From contig MKSV01000002.1 in assembly GCA_001897435.1 (NCBI GenBank), positions 132,859-196,858 of the forward strand: DNA of 64,000 bases, in the 5' to 3' direction. Source of the stretch: Acidobacteriales bacterium 59-55. GTDB taxonomy: Bacteria > Acidobacteriota > Terriglobia > Terriglobales > Acidobacteriaceae. The stretch's first letter is position 1, and each line of letters opens with the position of its first letter. Made by a program: the position numbers and the translations under genes. The notes under the pieces are model-generated. The model was not told where the DNA came from. It ran no database searches and saw only the letters and a list, made by a program, of their open reading frames with translations. Below, piece after piece: positions 34,474 through 42,618 of the stretch.

Positions 34474-34728
34474 CACGTCATCTCGACCGGAGCGAAGCGC
34501 AGTGGAGAGACCTCTGTATTTCGCCTCTCCCCCACAGGGTTGCAACGCCGCTCCACCACAGGCAGCAAGACGGCCGTGGGCAACAAATCCTTTTAGGGAA
34601 CCTCTGATTGAGTCCGGTTTTTGTTAAGGGCACGGCTTTAGAGCCTGTCCTGAGCGAAGCCGAAGGATGCCATAAGTGACTTGTCTGCAATGCGGCTTTA
34701 GCCGCTGAGGGAATGCTCAGGACTTAAT
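34474..34728. repeat. Family A repeat and interrupted family C repeat
   Basis: Family A at 34474-34527 and the interrupted C variant at 34612-34728 (GGCACGGCTTTAGAGCCTGT, then GCGGCTTTAGCCGCTGAGGG). These fill the gap between the SPFH and DUF2461 genes. Confidence 0.85.
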
Positions 34729-34877
34729 CAGACCATCCTTAGAGCGGGTTTTCTCCGGATGTAGCTTTGGTGATGCGAGCAAAACGCAGATTCCCTTCGG
34801 GAATGACAAACGAAAAGAGTGGCCGCGCCTATTTTCCGCGCTCTGCTGACAGCAGTCGTCAGCAGGGCGGCGGTACG

Positions 34878-35579
34878 ATGGAAGTTATGGCGACCCACTT
34901 TTCCGGCGAGGCCCTGAAGTTTCTCCGCGCCTTGAAGCGCAACAACGACCGCGACTGGTTCGCCGCCCACAAGCCCACCTACGAGCGCGAGTTGAAGGAG
35001 CCCATGCTGGCCGTCATCCGCGAGGTCAACGACGCCATGCTGGAGTTTGCCCCGGACAACGTCCGCGCGCCGCAGAAGGCGATCCTGCGCATCTATCGCG
35101 ACATCCGTTTCAGCAAGGACAAGCGCCCGTACAAGATTCACCAGGCCGCGTGGTGGGCGCGGCATGGGTTGGAGAAGACCTCGGGCGGCGGCTTTTATTT
35201 CGATGTCAGCGGCACCGCGGTCACGCTCGCCGCCGGCGTCTTCATGCCTCAACGCGAGCAACTGCTGGCCATTCGCCGCTACCTCGTGGAGCACCACGCG
35301 GAGATGCGCCGGTTGCTCGCCGGAAAGAAACTAGCGAAGCTCATGCAGCCGATCGACGGCCAACGCTTGACGCGGCCGCCCAAGGGCTTCTCCGCCGACG
35401 ACCCGGCACTGGACTTGCTGTTGGCCAAGCAATGGGGCGTCGAAGCCACGCTGCCCGCCGACTTCGCCACCCGCCCCACGCTGGTCAGGGACATCATTGA
35501 ACACTTCCGCCTGGCCGCGCCCCTCGTCGCTCTGCTCAACGCCCCGCTCGCCCCCAAACCCCGCAGGCCGCTGTTCTAA
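34878..35579 (+). CDS. DUF2461 (TIGR02453) family protein
   Basis: 233 aa from ATG 34878 (GGGCGG upstream; ATG 34887 is an alternative). Family pattern: FLRALKRNNDRDWFAAHKPT near 17, then LRIYRDIRFSKDKRPYKIHQ near 75, and a C-terminal region with PPKGFSADDPALDLLLAKQW. DUF2461 proteins are widespread and uncharacterised, with conserved basic and acidic residues suggesting an enzyme. Single gene. The in-frame extension upstream reads through the CGGATTCCCTTCGGGAATGA repeat and is not used. Confidence 0.85.
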   Translation: MEVMATHFSGEALKFLRALKRNNDRDWFAAHKPTYERELKEPMLAVIREVNDAMLEFAPDNVRAPQKAILRIYRDIRFSKDKRPYKIHQAAWWARHGLEKTSGGGFYFDVSGTAVTLAAGVFMPQREQLLAIRRYLVEHHAEMRRLLAGKKLAKLMQPIDGQRLTRPPKGFSADDPALDLLLAKQWGVEATLPADFATRPTLVRDIIEHFRLAAPLVALLNAPLAPKPRRPLF

Positions 35580-35730
35580 GGAAGGCCAGATGGAGTAGGT
35601 GGTGATTCGGGGAAACGCGGATTCCCTCCGGGAATGACAAACAAAGAAGGCTGCGTCCGAGCAAACAACGAACGATATAGCAAATCGTTCTTTCCGATAC
35701 GCAACCCGCGCCCTGTCGCTCAATTGGGGC

Positions 35731-35765
35731 TTGACATGTATCCGCAACGGATATAGTGTTCCAGC
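35731..35765 (+). promoter_or_regulatory. PadR promoter with palindromic operator
   Basis: TTGACA at 35731-35736 and a -10 candidate TATAGT (35752-35757) or TAGTGT (35754-35759). Between them TATCCGCAACGGATA (35739-35753) is a perfect 6-bp inverted repeat with a 3-bp spacer. Predicted transcription starts within a few bases of the ATG at 35766, so the mRNA may be leaderless. Confidence 0.65.
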
Positions 35766-36128
35766 ATGCTGCCGAAGAACATGGCGAAGAAGAACACAGC
35801 CCAGGCTCCGCTGACTCCCGCGGTGCTGCATATCCTGCTGGCGCTTTCGGCGGGGGAGCGGCATGGGTACGGAATTATGAAGCAGGTGGAGGCGGACTCG
35901 CTGGGCAAGGTGAAGATGGGCCCGGGGACGCTGTATGGCTCGGTGGGGCGGATGATGGAGGCCGGACAGATTCGGGAGAGCGATAAGCGGGTCGATCCGG
36001 AGATGGACGACGAGCGGCGGATCTATTACGAACTCACGGGCGCGGGTCGGGCGGCGCTCGAAGCGGAGCTGAGGCGGTATCGCGGCGTGGTGGCGGTGGC
36101 GGAAGGACGGTTGGCGTATGGCCGGTGA
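35766..36128 (+). CDS. PadR-family transcriptional regulator
   Basis: 120 aa. PadR winged helix: TPAVLHILLALSAGERHGYG, MKQVEADSLGKVKMGPGTLY, and the wing RRIYYELTGAGRAALEAEL. Usually autoregulated; a palindrome sits in its own promoter. Start is ATG 35766 or ATG 35781 (MAKKNTAQ); neither has a good ribosome site, which fits leaderless translation from 35766. It overlaps the following membrane-protein gene by 11 nt, forming a PadR/membrane pair like that at 43.4-44.3 kb. Confidence 0.85.
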   Translation: MLPKNMAKKNTAQAPLTPAVLHILLALSAGERHGYGIMKQVEADSLGKVKMGPGTLYGSVGRMMEAGQIRESDKRVDPEMDDERRIYYELTGAGRAALEAELRRYRGVVAVAEGRLAYGR

Positions 36129-36867
36129 CCTCGCGCGCCGGCGCTGCCGGACGTGGTATGCGATGCTGCTGCGGCTGTATCCGCGGCCTTTCCGTGAGCG
36201 GTTCGGCGAGGGAATGGCGCAGACCTTCCACGACCTGTGCCGGGAGCACAAGGACGCCGGGCGGGGACTGTTCGTGTTTGTAGTATGGGCCTTCTGCGAG
36301 ACGTTCGGGGGAATCGTTATGGAGAACATCATGCGTATGAACCAGATGGGAAAGACGATGCTGCGCGTGGCGCTGGCGGCGCTGGCTCTGTTGATGGTGC
36401 CGCTGGTGGCATCGCGGGTGGTGGAGGGATGGAACTGGCCCGCGGGAGCTTTCGTGCGCGTCTATATCCTGTTCTTCGCGACGGGGATGGCGTATGCGCT
36501 GATCGCGAGAAAGATGGGCGCGTGGACGTACAAGGCGGGCGTTGGTCTGGCGCTGTTCGGGGGGTTCGCCCTGGGCTGGTCGACCATGGTCCAGACGGCG
36601 GACTCGGGACATCCGGAGCGCCTGTGGTATCTCAGCGCGCTCGCGGTAGGGGTCGTTGGTGCCTTGCTGGCGCGGCTGAAGGCGCGGGGGCTGGCGCTCA
36701 CTTTATTCGCGATGGCGGCGACGCTTGCGCTGATTGCCGTGATGCTGCCTTCGGGCGCTCCACCCGACATGGCGCGAAGAATGGCCATCGGGCACGGCGT
36801 CTTCGTGGTGTTGTTCATCGCGTCGGGTCTGCTGTTCCGGCAGGCGAGTCTGGCGAGATTGAAGTAA
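36118..36867 (+). CDS. PadR-associated multi-pass membrane protein
   Basis: 249 aa. A cytosolic N-terminus WYAMLLRLYPRPFRERFGEG, of the kind found in PadR-linked membrane proteins, is followed by about six membrane segments from residue 80 on (MLRVALAALALLMVPLVA, VYILFFATGMAYALIA, and others). There is no catalytic motif and no ATP-binding domain. Overlap with padR implies coupled expression. A role in membrane stress response or transport is guesswork. Confidence 0.75.
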   Translation: MAGDLARRRCRTWYAMLLRLYPRPFRERFGEGMAQTFHDLCREHKDAGRGLFVFVVWAFCETFGGIVMENIMRMNQMGKTMLRVALAALALLMVPLVASRVVEGWNWPAGAFVRVYILFFATGMAYALIARKMGAWTYKAGVGLALFGGFALGWSTMVQTADSGHPERLWYLSALAVGVVGALLARLKARGLALTLFAMAATLALIAVMLPSGAPPDMARRMAIGHGVFVVLFIASGLLFRQASLARLK

Positions 36868-36962
36868 GACGATGGGTGGAGTATCTGAGGCCTCTCAAGG
36901 AAGGCTGATTCGGTCTTCAAACATTCCCTCAACGGGCTGCGGAAAAGGTTCGGATAGAACGA

Positions 36963-37080
36963 AAAGCGTACCCCAGGGGCTAAAGCCCCATGGCAAATGA
37001 AGCTGTTATGGCACGGCTAAAGCCGTGCCCTTAACAGAACCGGAATCTTTGCGCAGCCTGTGAAGCTGTGCCCTTAGCAA
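36963..37080 (-). repeat. Family C/B hairpin repeats, reverse orientation
   Basis: GGGGCTAAAGCCCC, then GGCACGGCTAAAGCCGTGCC with CTTAACAG, then a degenerate third unit GCCTGTGAAGCTGTGCCC. The gap 36868-37103 contains nothing else recognisable. Confidence 0.85.
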
Positions 37081-37103
37081 AGCCAGACTTAATCAGTGGT
37101 GCC

Positions 37104-37868
37104 CTACAGGTTCAGCGTTACCGTGGCGTTATCGACCACCGTGTCCCATCTGGCATCCTCTTTGCCGTAGGCGTCGTTCCAGCGCCACCACTTGTAGCGC
37201 GGCGTCTGCGGATAACCCTCGGGCAAGTCTTCCCAGTCCTCCTGCCGCCCCAGGGGCGTAAGGTCGAGGTAGCTCCACACCGTGCCCATGGCCTCGTCGC
37301 CGCGATTATTGGTGTAGTAGGTGCGGAAGATCCTGTCGTTCTCGTCGCGGAAGAAGACGTTGTGCCCGTGCCACTCGTCGACGCCGAAGTCCTTATCGAA
37401 TCCGTCGGTGATGGTGTACCAGGGAATCTTCTCCCAGCCCATGCGCTGCTTCAGGCGGGCAAGGTTCTCCTGCGATCCCCGCGACGCGAAGACCAGGGTT
37501 GTATCGCGCGCGTTGACGTGCGAGAGATGCGAGACCTGGTCCGCGAGCATGGAGCAGCCGACGCACGCGTGCTCGGGCCAGCCGTAGACGCCCTCGTCAT
37601 AAAAGGCGCGATAGAGCACAAGCTGCCGGCGGCCCTCGAAGAGATCGAGCAGCGAGGCCTTGCCCCGCGGACCTTCGAAGACATACTCTCTCTCGACCGC
37701 GAGCCACGGCATCCGCCGCCGCGCCGCCGCCAGCGCGTCACGCGAGCGGGTATGCTCCTTTTCCTTGAGCAGCATCTCCTGCCACGCCTTCTGCCATTGC
37801 TCCGCCGAGACCACTGGCGGCTTCTTCATTGCCGCAATCTGCTTATTGCTCTGCTTGTCGTTCGTCAT
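37104..37868 (-). CDS. DUF899 thioredoxin-like protein
   Basis: 254 aa from ATG 37868 (GGGAGGAAGTC upstream). DUF899 pattern: WQEMLLKEKEHTRSRDALAA, RRRMPWLAVEREYVFEGPRG, the redox-type WPEHACVGCSMLADQVSHL, and a thioredoxin-fold body with FASRGSQENLARLKQRMGWE ending in the family-typical RYKWWRWNDAYG. Probably a peroxiredoxin/thioredoxin-like protein of unknown substrate. Last gene of the operon arsR-SRPBCC-CPFC protein-DUF899, overlapping the small gene by 26 nt. Confidence 0.85.
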   Translation of the reverse strand: MTNDKQSNKQIAAMKKPPVVSAEQWQKAWQEMLLKEKEHTRSRDALAAARRRMPWLAVEREYVFEGPRGKASLLDLFEGRRQLVLYRAFYDEGVYGWPEHACVGCSMLADQVSHLSHVNARDTTLVFASRGSQENLARLKQRMGWEKIPWYTITDGFDKDFGVDEWHGHNVFFRDENDRIFRTYYTNNRGDEAMGTVWSYLDLTPLGRQEDWEDLPEGYPQTPRYKWWRWNDAYGKEDARWDTVVDNATVTLNL

Positions 37869-37998
37869 GACTTCCTCCCTGTTCGCGCTCGCGCGCTTTG
37901 CTGTTTCGGAACCTGGTAACGGCGAGCGCGGAGACGCCGCCCGTCGAGAGAACACCTGCCGCAATCCAAGCCGCGGTCGCCATGCAGAAGGGGCACAT
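37843..37998 (-). CDS. Small CPFC membrane protein
   Basis: 51 aa, easily missed for its size. It begins MCPFCMATAAWIAAG: a C-P-x-C motif at residues 2-5 directly before one membrane helix (about 6-27, GVLSTGGVSALAV), then a charged tail VTRFRNSKARERE. It starts 2 nt after the SRPBCC stop and overlaps the DUF899 start by 26 nt, so it is firmly inside the operon. Similar small Cys proteins accompany DUF899-type genes elsewhere. Possible membrane thiol partner or metal site for the DUF899 protein. Confidence 0.75.
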   Translation of the reverse strand: MCPFCMATAAWIAAGVLSTGGVSALAVTRFRNSKAREREQGGSHDERQAEQ

Positions 37999-38000
37999 GG

Positions 38001-38453
38001 CTACCTGCCTGCCCGCTCGGCGGCGGCGGTGCGGATACGTCCGATCAACTGCGCCCAGCCTTCATCCACGCCGCGCTCGTGCTCCCCGACCCAGCCCATC
38101 GCGCGGTGCACAAAGCGCATCCGCGTGACGCCGTTCTCTTCGGTGAGGCGATATTGAAGATTCGACACGGCGGGGTTCGACATAAAGAGCGGGCCCGAGA
38201 TCTCCAGCAGCGACGATGGCCTGATGGCCTGCACCGTTCCCCAGAAGTGCCCGGTCTTGTTGCCGAGGTCGCGATACCATCGCCCGCCGGGCCACGCTTC
38301 CAGCACCATCGGCATCGGTTTTTCGGGCGTGGAGTTCAACGGTCCCATCTGTTCGAGGATGGTCTCGAAGACAATATCGATGGGTGCCGCAATCTCCTCT
38401 TCCTTAACGATCTCGAAGGCCTCGAGTACGCCTTCCTTTACAGTGGCTGCCAT
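38001..38453 (-). CDS. SRPBCC/AHSA1-type START-domain protein
   Basis: 150 aa. Begins FEIVKEEEIAAPIDIVFETI, the first strand-helix of AHSA1-type SRPBCC proteins, with LEAWPGGRWYRDLGNKTGHF in the middle and WAQLIGRIRTAAAER in the C-terminal helix. A hydrophobic-ligand-binding fold of unknown ligand. The start overlaps the arsR stop (TAATG). The ArsR-SRPBCC pairing is common; here it extends to two redox-type genes. Confidence 0.85.
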   Translation of the reverse strand: MAATVKEGVLEAFEIVKEEEIAAPIDIVFETILEQMGPLNSTPEKPMPMVLEAWPGGRWYRDLGNKTGHFWGTVQAIRPSSLLEISGPLFMSNPAVSNLQYRLTEENGVTRMRFVHRAMGWVGEHERGVDEGWAQLIGRIRTAAAERAGR

Positions 38454-38827
38454 TAGTCCTCCTTCGGGTTGGGGCCGTCGTCAAGGCGAATCATTCGTTC
38501 CAGTGCCTTGCGCTCGGCGCGCTGCTTGATTTGGACAATCTGGTGCGTCCAGTGGCGTTCGAAGATCTTGACCCAGTCGTGCACCGGTTTCAGGCCCTCC
38601 GCATTGAGGCGGTACATGCGATGCTGTCCGCGCTTGACCACCGTGACGACGCCGGCCTTGCGCAGTGCCCCAAGGTGCTTGGAGACGGCGGGCTGGGCCA
38701 TCTTCATGCGAACGATGATCTCGTTGACGGCGTATTCCTGCCCGTCGGACAGCACGGCGATCACCTCGCGCCGCCGTGGTTCGGCAATTGCCTTGAAGAC
38801 ATCCGCTGGATTCGCCGTTCGCATCAT
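38453..38827 (-). CDS. ArsR-family transcriptional regulator
   Basis: 124 aa winged-helix repressor. ADVFKAIAEPRRREVIAVLS and the recognition helix MKMAQPAVSKHLGALRKAGV are diagnostic. The wing is VVKRGQHRMYRLNAEGL. No metal-binding Cys pair is present, so it is not an arsenic sensor. This group of ArsR proteins pairs with AHSA1 genes. First gene of the four-gene operon. Upstream AT-rich TTAATATATTCCTGTTTAGG (38831-38850) contains TTCCTGTTTAGGAA, an imperfect palindrome that could be the operator. Confidence 0.88.
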   Translation of the reverse strand: MMRTANPADVFKAIAEPRRREVIAVLSDGQEYAVNEIIVRMKMAQPAVSKHLGALRKAGVVTVVKRGQHRMYRLNAEGLKPVHDWVKIFERHWTHQIVQIKQRAERKALERMIRLDDGPNPKED

Positions 38828-38963
38828 GGAGTTAATATATTCCTGTTTAGGAATATGTCAAGCGCCAAAAAACAAAAAGATCCGGCAGAGGAATGCCGGA
38901 GTTCAGCCCGTTCCCCGGCGGCGCCGCTTTGATATTCTTCTCTCTGAAATCCGGGGGTGGCTT

Positions 38964-40049
38964 ATGGCTCAGTGCACGGGCGGCATCGGCAATGTGACGC
39001 CCAACGCGGCGCTCGTCGAGATGGCGATGGCCTACTCCCGCAGCCGCATCCTCTGTGCCGCCGCCCGGCTCGGCGTCGCCGATGCGCTCGGGAATCACGC
39101 AGGCGGGGCAGACGAATCATGCGATGTTGCTACTGTAGCCGAGCGTTGCCACGCCGATCCCGACGCCCTCTTCCGCCTGCTGCGCGCGCTCGCCGGCATC
39201 GGAGTCACCGAGGAGACCGCTCCCGGGCGCTTCCGCCTCACCGCCTTCGGCATGCCCCTGCGCAAGGATGCGCCCGACTCCGTCTGGCCCGCCGTCGTCT
39301 TCTGGGCCGACCTGCTCGCCGATAGCTGGTCCCTGCTCACCGACTGCGTTCGCACCGGGCGGCCCGCCGCCGAGGTGCGCTCGCCGAACATTCCCTCGCG
39401 CTGGTCGCAGGACCCCGAGGCCAACGCCATCTTTCGCGCCGTCATGGGCACGGCTCCGGCTGAGGACTACGACCCCATCGCGCAGGCGTGGAATTTTTCT
39501 GCCGCGAAGGTCGTCGCCGATCTCGGCGGCGGCGGCGGCTCGCTTCTGCTTGCGGTGCTCGAGCGCAACCCTCATCTGCGCGGGATGCTGGTCGATCGCG
39601 AGGAGAGCATCGACGCCGCGCGGTCACGATTTGCCGGGGAGGCGCTCTCGTCGCGCTGCGATCTGATCGTCGCCGATCTCACGCAGTCCGTGCCCGCGGG
39701 CGCCGACGTCTACATGCTCAAGCATGTACTGCACGGATATCGCGACGCGGACGCCATCGCGCTTCTTAAAAACTGCCGCGCCGTCCTTCCGCCCGGCGGC
39801 GCTCTGCTGATCGTCGAGTTCGTGCTGCCCGCGCTCGTCTCCAGGGCCGATCCGCAACTGGAGGGCCGCCTGATGAGCGATCTCAACATGCTCGCCGTCA
39901 CCGGCGGTCGAGAGCGCAGCGAGCGCGAGTGGAGCGCGCTGCTCGAAGCCGCGGGCTTCCGCCTCGCCGGGGTCTACCCGGTCGGCGGCGATACGCTGCT
40001 GGTTCGAAACGTGGGAGTCCTCGAAGCGAGAGCGGCTCAGGCGCTGTAG
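38964..40049 (+). CDS. SAM-dependent O-methyltransferase
   Basis: 361 aa from ATG 38964 (GGGGGTGG upstream). Layout of plant/fungal-type small-molecule O-methyltransferases: an N-terminal winged-helix dimerisation domain (ALVEMAMAYSRSRILCAAAR, ALFRLLRALAGIGVTEE) and a C-terminal Rossmann domain with VVADLGGGGGSLLLAVLERN (SAM loop), DVYMLKHVLHGYRDADAIAL (catalytic His region) and GGALLIVEFVLP. The substrate is unknown; relatives act on phenols, carotenoids or polyketides. It overlaps the 3' end of the convergent SnoaL-like gene by 13 bp. Confidence 0.85.
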   Translation: MAQCTGGIGNVTPNAALVEMAMAYSRSRILCAAARLGVADALGNHAGGADESCDVATVAERCHADPDALFRLLRALAGIGVTEETAPGRFRLTAFGMPLRKDAPDSVWPAVVFWADLLADSWSLLTDCVRTGRPAAEVRSPNIPSRWSQDPEANAIFRAVMGTAPAEDYDPIAQAWNFSAAKVVADLGGGGGSLLLAVLERNPHLRGMLVDREESIDAARSRFAGEALSSRCDLIVADLTQSVPAGADVYMLKHVLHGYRDADAIALLKNCRAVLPPGGALLIVEFVLPALVSRADPQLEGRLMSDLNMLAVTGGRERSEREWSALLEAAGFRLAGVYPVGGDTLLVRNVGVLEARAAQAL

Positions 40050-40393
40050 TGCGCCATCACGCGCGCCACTGTGCCCGCGGGCGACAGCTCCATGAACTCT
40101 CCCGTGTGCGTGCCCTTTTGATTGATGTAGTAGAGCACCACGCTGCGGACGCCGCAGAGCACATCTTCGAGTTCGAAGCGCAGCTCCGGATAAGCGGCCA
40201 GCCCGCGCTCGAAGTACGCTCGCAGCGCCGTCTTTCCGATGACCCGGCCATCGGGCCTGCCGAGCAGTTGCGCAGCCGCCGGGGAGATCAGCTCGACGTC
40301 TTCCTCATAGTGGCCGAGGATCGCCTCCAGGTCATGCGCATTCCAGGCCGCGATCCAATCGCTCGCGAAACTTCGGGCCTCCTCCGCCGTCAT
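40037..40393 (-). CDS. SnoaL/NTF2-like protein
   Basis: 118 aa. NTF2-fold pattern: FASDWIAAWNAHDLEAILGH, YEEDVELISPAA, GRVIGKTALRAYFERGLAAY, ending FMELSPAGTVARVMAHYS. Such proteins are small hydrolase, isomerase or binding proteins with a conical pocket. No specific substrate can be proposed. Its tail overlaps the methyltransferase end. Confidence 0.8.
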   Translation of the reverse strand: MTAEEARSFASDWIAAWNAHDLEAILGHYEEDVELISPAAAQLLGRPDGRVIGKTALRAYFERGLAAYPELRFELEDVLCGVRSVVLYYINQKGTHTGEFMELSPAGTVARVMAHYSA

Positions 40394-40421
40394 GAGTGGC
40401 TTCCTCCGCTCGGCCGCCGCC

Positions 40422-40480
40422 TCATGTCATCTCGACCGGAGTCGCGCGGTTTATCGCGCGGCGCAGCCAAGACCCCCCGG
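40422..40480 (+). repeat. Family A repeat, truncated
   Basis: TGTCATCTCGACCGGAGTCG, then TTTATCGCGCGGCGCAGCCA and GACCCCCCGG. It lies between the SnoaL-like gene and the next large gene. Confidence 0.75.
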
Positions 40481-40489
40481 ATTTCATCA

Positions 40490-42349
40490 TCAAAACTCAT
40501 CGTCATCATATTCCACCACCACCGCCTCCACCTCGGCTGAAGCGAGCGAACTCATGCCGTTTCCCATTCCAAAGATGGAGGCGAACTGCGGCGACAGCGG
40601 AGTCGGCGCAATCGGAAGCTGTAGCGGAACCGGCACAAAGTGCGGCATGCCCCCGCCTTGCGGCAGCCCGGTTGAATGAGCGCTCCAGATCGGTCGGCGG
40701 CGGCCCAGGGACGGAATCCCGGTTCTGGAAAAGGTCAGGGTTCTCATCTGTCCCGTCATCGGATCGCGGAACCGGATCGCGGCCCGCGTGATGCGCTTTA
40801 CCGTGATCCCCAATCTCAGAAGGTGCGCGATGACCCCGTGGATCGTGAGGGTCTCGTCCGCTCCGGAGGGCCGGAAGCGAGACGACTTCTTGATTCCCAC
40901 CCTGGGGTTCTGGTCCGAGTGGTGGGCGGAGATGCGCGATCTCCGGCTCGGAGGCCCCTTGATCGGCGATCGGGAATGAAGCGGCGGCTGCGATCCACCC
41001 GGCGAGCCGAACTGAAATCCGGACGGGAAGTGCGGAGCGAAGCCGCTTCCGCTTCCGAACGGGGAACCGAAGCCGCCGAACGGCGGCGGGCTGGAGCCGA
41101 ATGTCGAATTGAAGTTGAACTGGGGCGGAGTGAACTGCGACGAGGTGAAGTTGAACTGCGGATGTTGTACCGGCACCAGAGCGAACGATTGCGGCTGAAA
41201 CGGCGGCGGACCCAGCAGTTGCGGCATCGGGAACCCGCCGAAGCCCGGCGGCGCGAAGGGCACGGTCTCGGGGGGCGCGCTGACATGAGGGATATTGAGG
41301 AAGACGTGAAGCAGATGTTCCCCCACCGACTGGCTCACGGTGCCGTTAAAGCCGTAGGTCGCGGGTCTCAGCCCAAGCGCATACAGAATGGTAGTCACCT
41401 GATCATCGGTCAGATCGATTCCGTGGAACGGCCCTCGCGCCTTCAGATTGAGCTTCGTCCACTTCCGGCAGGCCTCGTCTCCACCCACGTTGCGTTTACT
41501 GGGCATCTTGCCGACGAAGATCTTCTTCAAGTCCAGGCCCATCTCTTTGAACCGCTTGCGAAGCTGGCTCTCGTGGTATCTCTGGAAGCGGATCTCGCGA
41601 TCGATCAGCGCAGCATCGAAGTCCGGCGCGACGCCGCTCGATACGCTGCTCAGCGTCGAAATATTCATCGACGGATAGGTGATCTCGGCAACGTTGGTCT
41701 GAAACATCCAGCCGATCTTCTGCGTGAAGATATGTTGCGAGCTGTCGGAGGCCGTCAGATCGAGCCACGCCACCTCCGCGCCGTTGTACGTCAGCACGAT
41801 ATCCGGCCGCGTCCCGCCCTTGACGACCTGGAAGGCGATGTCGTATCCCCCCGGCGGTGTCACGCGGTAGGGGCTTCCCTTGACGCACACCAGCGATTCG
41901 ATCACGTAGCCGAAGGCCGCCGCCGTCAGGGTGGAGTGCCCGGTGAGAAGATACTGATCCCACAGATTTACCCAGTGAGCGGTATGCCCATCCAACTGCG
42001 CAAGCACTCCCAGGCCCGGGTTTTGCAGAGCATATTGATACGCCTTGTCGACGGCGTTCTTCAGGGACTCGATAAAGGCGTTGATCGCGGAGGCGTGCGT
42101 CCCGGCCGAATCGACACGCTTTACGGTGACATTGGCAAAGGCGGGCTGCACCACGCCGGAGAAGGCGGAGCCCGCCCGCGCGTTTGGCCCCGATGGCCCT
42201 GATGGCCCCGGCAGCGCAGACAGCCCCGGCTGCTGCGGCCGCCACGTCACCCGCGGCGGCGCGGGAAACGCCGCTCGCAACTGCATCGCCGCGACCCGCG
42301 GATCTCGACCGGCCGCGTGGCGGCCTGAAGATTGTTTCGGTAAATTCAA
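40490..42349 (-). CDS. Large orphan protein with possible PD-(D/E)XK-like core and Phe/Pro-rich linker
   Basis: 619 aa, TTG start (a later ATG at 42286 is possible). Residues about 46-56 are collagen-like (PGPSGPSGP). About 85-215 form a globular domain in which E151, D183 (TRPDIVLTYNG) and D197-L-T199 (VAWLDLTAS) are spaced like the core of a restriction-fold nuclease, with Thr where Lys is usual. About 215-355 is helical and ends VGEHLLHVFLNIP. About 355-465 is low-complexity F/P/G/S (FNFTSSQFTPPQFNFNSTFG). About 510-560 is a small basic domain, and the end is acidic (YDDDEF). No signal peptide. I do not know the family; the layout resembles polymorphic-toxin or injected effector proteins. 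Confidence 0.5.
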   Translation of the reverse strand: MNLPKQSSGRHAAGRDPRVAAMQLRAAFPAPPRVTWRPQQPGLSALPGPSGPSGPNARAGSAFSGVVQPAFANVTVKRVDSAGTHASAINAFIESLKNAVDKAYQYALQNPGLGVLAQLDGHTAHWVNLWDQYLLTGHSTLTAAAFGYVIESLVCVKGSPYRVTPPGGYDIAFQVVKGGTRPDIVLTYNGAEVAWLDLTASDSSQHIFTQKIGWMFQTNVAEITYPSMNISTLSSVSSGVAPDFDAALIDREIRFQRYHESQLRKRFKEMGLDLKKIFVGKMPSKRNVGGDEACRKWTKLNLKARGPFHGIDLTDDQVTTILYALGLRPATYGFNGTVSQSVGEHLLHVFLNIPHVSAPPETVPFAPPGFGGFPMPQLLGPPPFQPQSFALVPVQHPQFNFTSSQFTPPQFNFNSTFGSSPPPFGGFGSPFGSGSGFAPHFPSGFQFGSPGGSQPPLHSRSPIKGPPSRRSRISAHHSDQNPRVGIKKSSRFRPSGADETLTIHGVIAHLLRLGITVKRITRAAIRFRDPMTGQMRTLTFSRTGIPSLGRRRPIWSAHSTGLPQGGGMPHFVPVPLQLPIAPTPLSPQFASIFGMGNGMSSLASAEVEAVVVEYDDDEF

Positions 42350-42618
42350 GTCACCAAGTTACCACCATTCCCCGCAAAAGATCGCGGAAACGGCTCGGCC
42401 ACCAACCCACGTCATCTCGACCGCAGCCACACGGTTTTATCGCGCGGCGCAGCGGAGAGACCGCTGTATTTTGTCTTTGCTCTTGTCTTTGCTCTTGTCT
42501 TTGCTGTTGTCTTTGCTCTTGTCTTTGCTGTTGCTCTTGCCTCTGGGTACGCCAAGGCTTCAGCCTTGGCCCTCTGTCGCGCCGCAAAAACAGGGGCTTT
42601 AGCCCCTGGGGTATGCCT
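42350..42618 (+). repeat. Family A repeat, 12-bp TTTGCTCTTGTC array and family B hairpins
   Basis: Family A at 42408-42476, then about six units of TTTGCTCTTGTC/TTTGCTGTTGTC, then CCAAGGCTTCAGCCTTGG and GGGGCTTTAGCCCC. The last hairpin overlaps the 3' end of the next gene. Nothing else is in the gap. Confidence 0.9.
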
